Notes under the pieces: model-generated | What the model was told of the DNA's origin: nothing | Database searches by the model: none | The model's input: only the letters and a program-made list of their open reading frames with translations | Shown: piece by piece, positions 61,435-64,000 of the stretch | Numbering within the stretch: the first letter of the stretch is position 1 | Layout: the number at the start of each line of letters is the position of its first letter | Translations under genes and position numbers: made by a program | NCBI RefSeq assembly: GCF_041200175.1 | Contig: NZ_CP165727.1 | Location: forward strand, 2,728,001-2,792,000 | Source: Streptomyces sp. R33 | Lineage (GTDB): Bacteria; Actinomycetota; Actinomycetes; Streptomycetales; Streptomycetaceae | Length of the DNA stretch: 64,000 bases | Direction of reading: 5' to 3'

Positions 61435-62928
61435 GTGTGGGTCTACATCTTCCTGGGTTCGGCCCCGCCACTGCTCGGCGTGACCCTCACCCGCATCCTG
61501 CTGCAGCGCGGACCCGACCCCGCGGACCGGGCGGACACCGGGGTGCTCGGCCCGCACGAAGCCGCGTACCTGGACGGCGGCCGGCAGCGCGTTGCCGAAG
61601 TGGCGCTCACCACGCTGCACCTGGCCGGGATGCTGCCCGTCGGCGCCGACGGCCGCCCCGGGGCCGGCGTGCGGAGGAAGCCCCCGCCGGCCGACCCGGT
61701 CCAGGCGGAGGCCCTCCGCCGGGCAGCAGGCTCTCCGGCGCCGCACGTGGACGGGCTCGGGAAGCTCGTCGCCGCCTCCCCCGCCACCGCCGCGGTCGCG
61801 AAGGGCCTGGCCGCGCGGGGCCTGGCCGTCGACCCCGGGCGGCGCGAGCGGGCCGCGCGCGCCCAGCTGGTGCAGCAGGTGCTGCTGGCGCTCGCGGTCC
61901 TGGCTACGGTCGCGGCCTGCGCCGTCGACTCCGCCGCCGGGGAGGGCAACGGCCTGGGGCCGTTCCTCGCGTTCGCCGCGCTCGGCACGGTGACGGGGCT
62001 CGGCATCTCCCGCGCCCCCGCCGCCCTGGCCCGCCCCGCGCCCGTACCCCCGCCCTCCCCCGCACCGCCCCACGACGCCCTGGACCGACCTCGCCCGCCG
62101 ACTGACAACCCAGGGTTGACACCCTCCGACTGTCAACCTACGGTTGCACCTATGACGAACCCTTCGGTGGAACCCGTTCGCATGACCAATCCGGTACGCC
62201 TCGACGACCTGATCGAGGCCATCAAGAAGGTCCACACCGACACCCTGGAGCAGCTCAGCGGCGCCGTCGTCGTCGCCGAGTCCCTCGGGGACGTCGCGGA
62301 CCACCTCATCGGTCACTTCGTGGACCAGGCCCGCCGCTCCGGCGCCTCCTGGACCGACATCGGCCGCAGCATGGGCGTCACCCGCCAGGCCGCCCAGAAG
62401 CGCTTCGTCCCCAAGGCGGACAAGGAGGGCGAGGGCGGCATGGACCCCGGCCAGGGCTTCGGCCGCTTCACCCCCCGCGCCCGCAACGTCGTCGTCACCG
62501 CACAGAACGAGGCCCGCGCCGCCGGCGGCACCGAGATCCGCACCGAGCACCTTGTCCTCGGCCTGCTCGCCGAGCCTGAGGGCCTCGCCGCGCTCGCCCT
62601 GCGCGCGCAGGACGTCGACACCGAGGCCGTACGCGCCGCCGCGAGCGCCGCCCTGCCCCCGGCCGCCACCGGGGAGATCCCCGCCCTCATCCCCTTCGAC
62701 GCCTCCGCCAAGAAGGCCCTGGAGCTCACCTTCCGCGAGGCCCTGCGCCTCGGCCACAACTACGTCGGCACCGAGCACATCCTGCTCGCGCTCCTCGAAC
62801 TCGAGAACGGCGAGGGCGTCTTCAGCGGCCTCGGCGTGGACAAGGCCGCCGCCGAGGCGACCGTCAGCGAGGCCCTTGCCGCCTTCGTCGCCTCGGCCGG
62901 GGAAAAGGCCGAGGAGCCGAAGCAGTAG
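61435..62928 (+). CDS. TIGR04222-type membrane protein in frame with the Clp_N gene (possible fusion)
   Basis: From GTG 61435 (GGGGGCGAAG upstream) the frame is open without stop to 62928 (497 residues). Residues 1-10 begin MWVYIFLGSAPPLLG. The region LGPHEAAYLDGGRQRVAEVALTTLHLAGML matches TIGR04222-type domains as I recall them, and two membrane helices follow (LVQQVLLALAVLATVAACAVD, then GPFLAFAALGTVTGLGISR). A Pro-rich linker leads into the Clp_N protein at 62152. That gene has its own promoter and can start independently, so the fused product may or may not be made. No terminator separates them. The first half could also be a separate gene with a sequence error. Confidence 0.55.
   Translation: MWVYIFLGSAPPLLGVTLTRILLQRGPDPADRADTGVLGPHEAAYLDGGRQRVAEVALTTLHLAGMLPVGADGRPGAGVRRKPPPADPVQAEALRRAAGSPAPHVDGLGKLVAASPATAAVAKGLAARGLAVDPGRRERAARAQLVQQVLLALAVLATVAACAVDSAAGEGNGLGPFLAFAALGTVTGLGISRAPAALARPAPVPPPSPAPPHDALDRPRPPTDNPGLTPSDCQPTVAPMTNPSVEPVRMTNPVRLDDLIEAIKKVHTDTLEQLSGAVVVAESLGDVADHLIGHFVDQARRSGASWTDIGRSMGVTRQAAQKRFVPKADKEGEGGMDPGQGFGRFTPRARNVVVTAQNEARAAGGTEIRTEHLVLGLLAEPEGLAALALRAQDVDTEAVRAAASAALPPAATGEIPALIPFDASAKKALELTFREALRLGHNYVGTEHILLALLELENGEGVFSGLGVDKAAAEATVSEALAAFVASAGEKAEEPKQ
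62106..62118. promoter_or_regulatory. Operator-like palindrome over the -35 of the Clp_N promoter
   Basis: CAACCC-A-GGGTTG, perfect arms of 6 bp. Its right arm overlaps the -35 TTGACA (62116-62121). It shares CAACC-N3-GGTTG with a second site 28 bp away. Confidence 0.65.
62116..62144 (+). promoter_or_regulatory. Promoter of the Clp_N gene, leaderless
   Basis: TTGACA, 17-bp gap, TACGGT. The ATG at 62152 is 7 bp past the -10, so transcription would start at or next to the start codon. Confidence 0.75.
62134..62146. promoter_or_regulatory. Operator-like palindrome over the -10 of the Clp_N promoter
   Basis: CAACC-TAC-GGTTG, overlapping the -10 TACGGT. Together with the site at 62106 it would block the promoter. 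Confidence 0.65.
62152..62928 (+). CDS. HTH and Clp N-terminal domain protein
   Basis: 258 residues from ATG 62152, most likely translated from a leaderless transcript. Residues 15-85 are helical with SGASWTDIGRSMGVTRQAAQ (64-83), a helix-turn-helix of the sigma/RHH-like type. Two Clp N-terminal (Clp_N) repeats follow: FTPRARNVVVTAQNEA with EIRTEHLVLGLL, and FDASAKKALELTFREA with NYVGTEHILLALL. There is no AAA ATPase. Such proteins may bind DNA or act as adaptors. Two palindromes over its own promoter suggest autoregulation, which is inference. Its last 65 bp overlap the convergent AI-2E gene. Confidence 0.88.
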   Translation: MTNPSVEPVRMTNPVRLDDLIEAIKKVHTDTLEQLSGAVVVAESLGDVADHLIGHFVDQARRSGASWTDIGRSMGVTRQAAQKRFVPKADKEGEGGMDPGQGFGRFTPRARNVVVTAQNEARAAGGTEIRTEHLVLGLLAEPEGLAALALRAQDVDTEAVRAAASAALPPAATGEIPALIPFDASAKKALELTFREALRLGHNYVGTEHILLALLELENGEGVFSGLGVDKAAAEATVSEALAAFVASAGEKAEEPKQ

Positions 62929-64000
62929 CAGCCTGGTCCCCGGCCGCCGCCCCTTCCGTCACCTCGTACCGCTTCACGTACGCGCCGAGGAAGGCCTGCA
63001 GCGTGGCGACGGCCGGGATCGCGATCAGCGCCCCGACCGCGCCCAGCAGGGCCGTGCCCGCGATGACCGACCCGAAGGCCACCGCCGGGTGGATGTCGAC
63101 CGTCTTCGAGGTCAGCTTCGGCTGGAGCACGTAGTTCTCGAACTGCTGGTAGACCACCACGAATCCGAGGACGTACAGCGCGTTCCAGGGCGCGTCCGGG
63201 AAGGCGATCAGCATCGGCAGCGCGCCCGCCAGGTAGGTGCCGATGGTGGGGATGAACTGGGAGACCAGCCCCACCCACACCGCGAGCGCGGGGGCGTACG
63301 GCACGTCGAGGACCGCGAACACGACGTAGTGCGCGATGCCGGAGACCAGGGCCATCAGTCCGCGCGAGTAGAGGTACCCGCCGGTCTTGGCGACGGCGAT
63401 CTCCCAGGCGCGCAGCACCTCCGACTGCTTCGCAGGGGGCAGTACGGAGCACAGCGCGCGCCGCAGCCGCGGCCCGTCGGCGGCGAAGTAGAAGGAGAAG
63501 AGGCCGACCGTCAGCAGCCTGAAGAGTCCGCCGAGCACGGTGGCGGACACGTCGAGCACGCCGGTCGCGCTGTTCTGTACGTACTTCTGGAGCCAGTCCG
63601 AGTGCAGCAGGCTGTCCTGGATCGCGAGCCGGGACAGCTTGGTGTGGAAGGTGGTGTTGATCGAGCCGATCACCGAGTCGAGATAGCCCGGGAAGCCCTG
63701 CACCATCGCGACGATCTGCCCGGCGAGCATCGAGCCGAGCAGGACGACGAAGCCGACGGCCGCGACGAACACCCCGAGGAACACCAGGAAGGTGGCGAGG
63801 CCGCGGCGCATGCCGCGGGCCGACATCCGGGCCACGGCCGGTTCGACCGCGAGCGCGAGGAAGAACGCGATCAGGATGTTGACGAGCAGCCCGGTCAGCT
63901 GGTGGAAGGCCCAGCTGCCGAGCTGGAAGCACGCGATGAGGGCCAGGACGAGGACGACGGCGCGCGGCAGCCAGCGCGGCATCCGGGCCCCGGGCGCCGC
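62864..64000 (-). CDS. AI-2E/PerM-family permease, partial
   Basis: At least 372 residues from ATG 63982. The frame stays open to the window edge (AAPGAR precedes the ATG) and Streptomyces homologues often have an N-terminal extension, so the true start may lie outside. It has about eight membrane helices: VVLVLALIACFQLG, LLVNILIAFFLALAVEP, FLVFLGVFVAAVGFVVLLGSM and, later, LAVWVGLVSQFIPTIGTYLAGALPM and VVYQQFENYVLQPKL. The C-terminal region is VTEGAAAGDQAATAS with a Pro/Arg-rich tail. The 3' end overlaps the Clp_N gene by 65 bp on the opposite strand. Its role (small-molecule export) is not known. Confidence 0.85.
   Translation of the reverse strand, partial: AAPGARMPRWLPRAVVLVLALIACFQLGSWAFHQLTGLLVNILIAFFLALAVEPAVARMSARGMRRGLATFLVFLGVFVAAVGFVVLLGSMLAGQIVAMVQGFPGYLDSVIGSINTTFHTKLSRLAIQDSLLHSDWLQKYVQNSATGVLDVSATVLGGLFRLLTVGLFSFYFAADGPRLRRALCSVLPPAKQSEVLRAWEIAVAKTGGYLYSRGLMALVSGIAHYVVFAVLDVPYAPALAVWVGLVSQFIPTIGTYLAGALPMLIAFPDAPWNALYVLGFVVVYQQFENYVLQPKLTSKTVDIHPAVAFGSVIAGTALLGAVGALIAIPAVATLQAFLGAYVKRYEVTEGAAAGDQAATASAPRPFPRPRRRRRQGPR

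Overview
This is a stretch of Streptomyces (or close actinomycete) chromosome. The evidence is very high GC with extreme G/C at third codon positions, many GTG starts, and a conserved order of core genes (recA-recX, glu transporter, miaB, miaA, dapF, rsh, hflX, lexA, nrdR-nrdJ, dinG-like helicase, rnhB, recQ) that I recall from Streptomyces genomes. No rRNA, tRNA, CRISPR array, insertion sequence or prophage was seen.

Layout. 1-2.4 kb: 5' part of recQ (leftward), a conserved hypothetical gene and a Pro-rich hypothetical. 2.5-5.5 kb: rnhB, then a TetR repressor divergent from a DHA2 drug efflux pump with two near-identical palindromic operators between them. 5.6-10.8 kb: DUF4173 membrane protein, ADP-ribosylglycohydrolase, histidine phosphatase, DUF4937 protein and arylamine N-acetyltransferase. 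11-12.1 kb: an accessory-looking, lower-GC hypothetical gene. 12.4-19.2 kb: nucleotide/SOS block with nrdR-nrdJ (leftward), lexA (rightward) and a DinG/XPD-type helicase; tandem NrdR-box candidates and a LexA box lie between nrdR and lexA. 19.3-27.4 kb: a four-gene NIS (IucA/IucC) siderophore operon: aminotransferase, synthetase with a roughly 715-residue low-complexity N-terminal extension, IucB-like acyltransferase, second synthetase.

27.6-40 kb: secreted trypsin-like protease, hflX, M1 metallopeptidase, RelA/SpoT homologue, dapF, a small membrane protein, miaA, two small proteins (one an MT0933-type antitoxin), a class III dioxygenase-like protein and miaB. 40-41.2 kb: TAXI-type solute-binding protein. 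41.2-47.8 kb: a candidate N-glycan utilisation locus. A leftward group (frame-disrupted beta-rich protein, LacI regulator, ROK kinase) faces a rightward pair (GH5 beta-mannosidase-like enzyme, Tat-exported GH85 endo-beta-N-acetylglucosaminidase).

47.8-53.7 kb: two-component system divergent from gluABCD, with a 22-bp hairpin between gluB and gluC. 53.7-56.5 kb: FAD monooxygenase, then a Cys-ending leader peptide in front of a cysteine dioxygenase-rhodanese pair. 56.5-59.3 kb: Streptomyces-type intergenic repeats and an FtsX-like permease without its ATPase. 59.4-64 kb: recX, recA with a SOS-like promoter box, and a TIGR04222 membrane-protein frame that runs without a stop into an HTH/Clp_N gene. 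That Clp_N gene has its own promoter at leaderless spacing, carrying two CAACC-N3-GGTTG palindromes. An AI-2E-family permease runs off the right edge.

The most unusual items are the giant disordered extension on the siderophore synthetase, the siderophore operon lacking decarboxylase, hydroxylase and iron box, the cysteine leader peptide, the glycan locus, and the TIGR04222/Clp_N arrangement.
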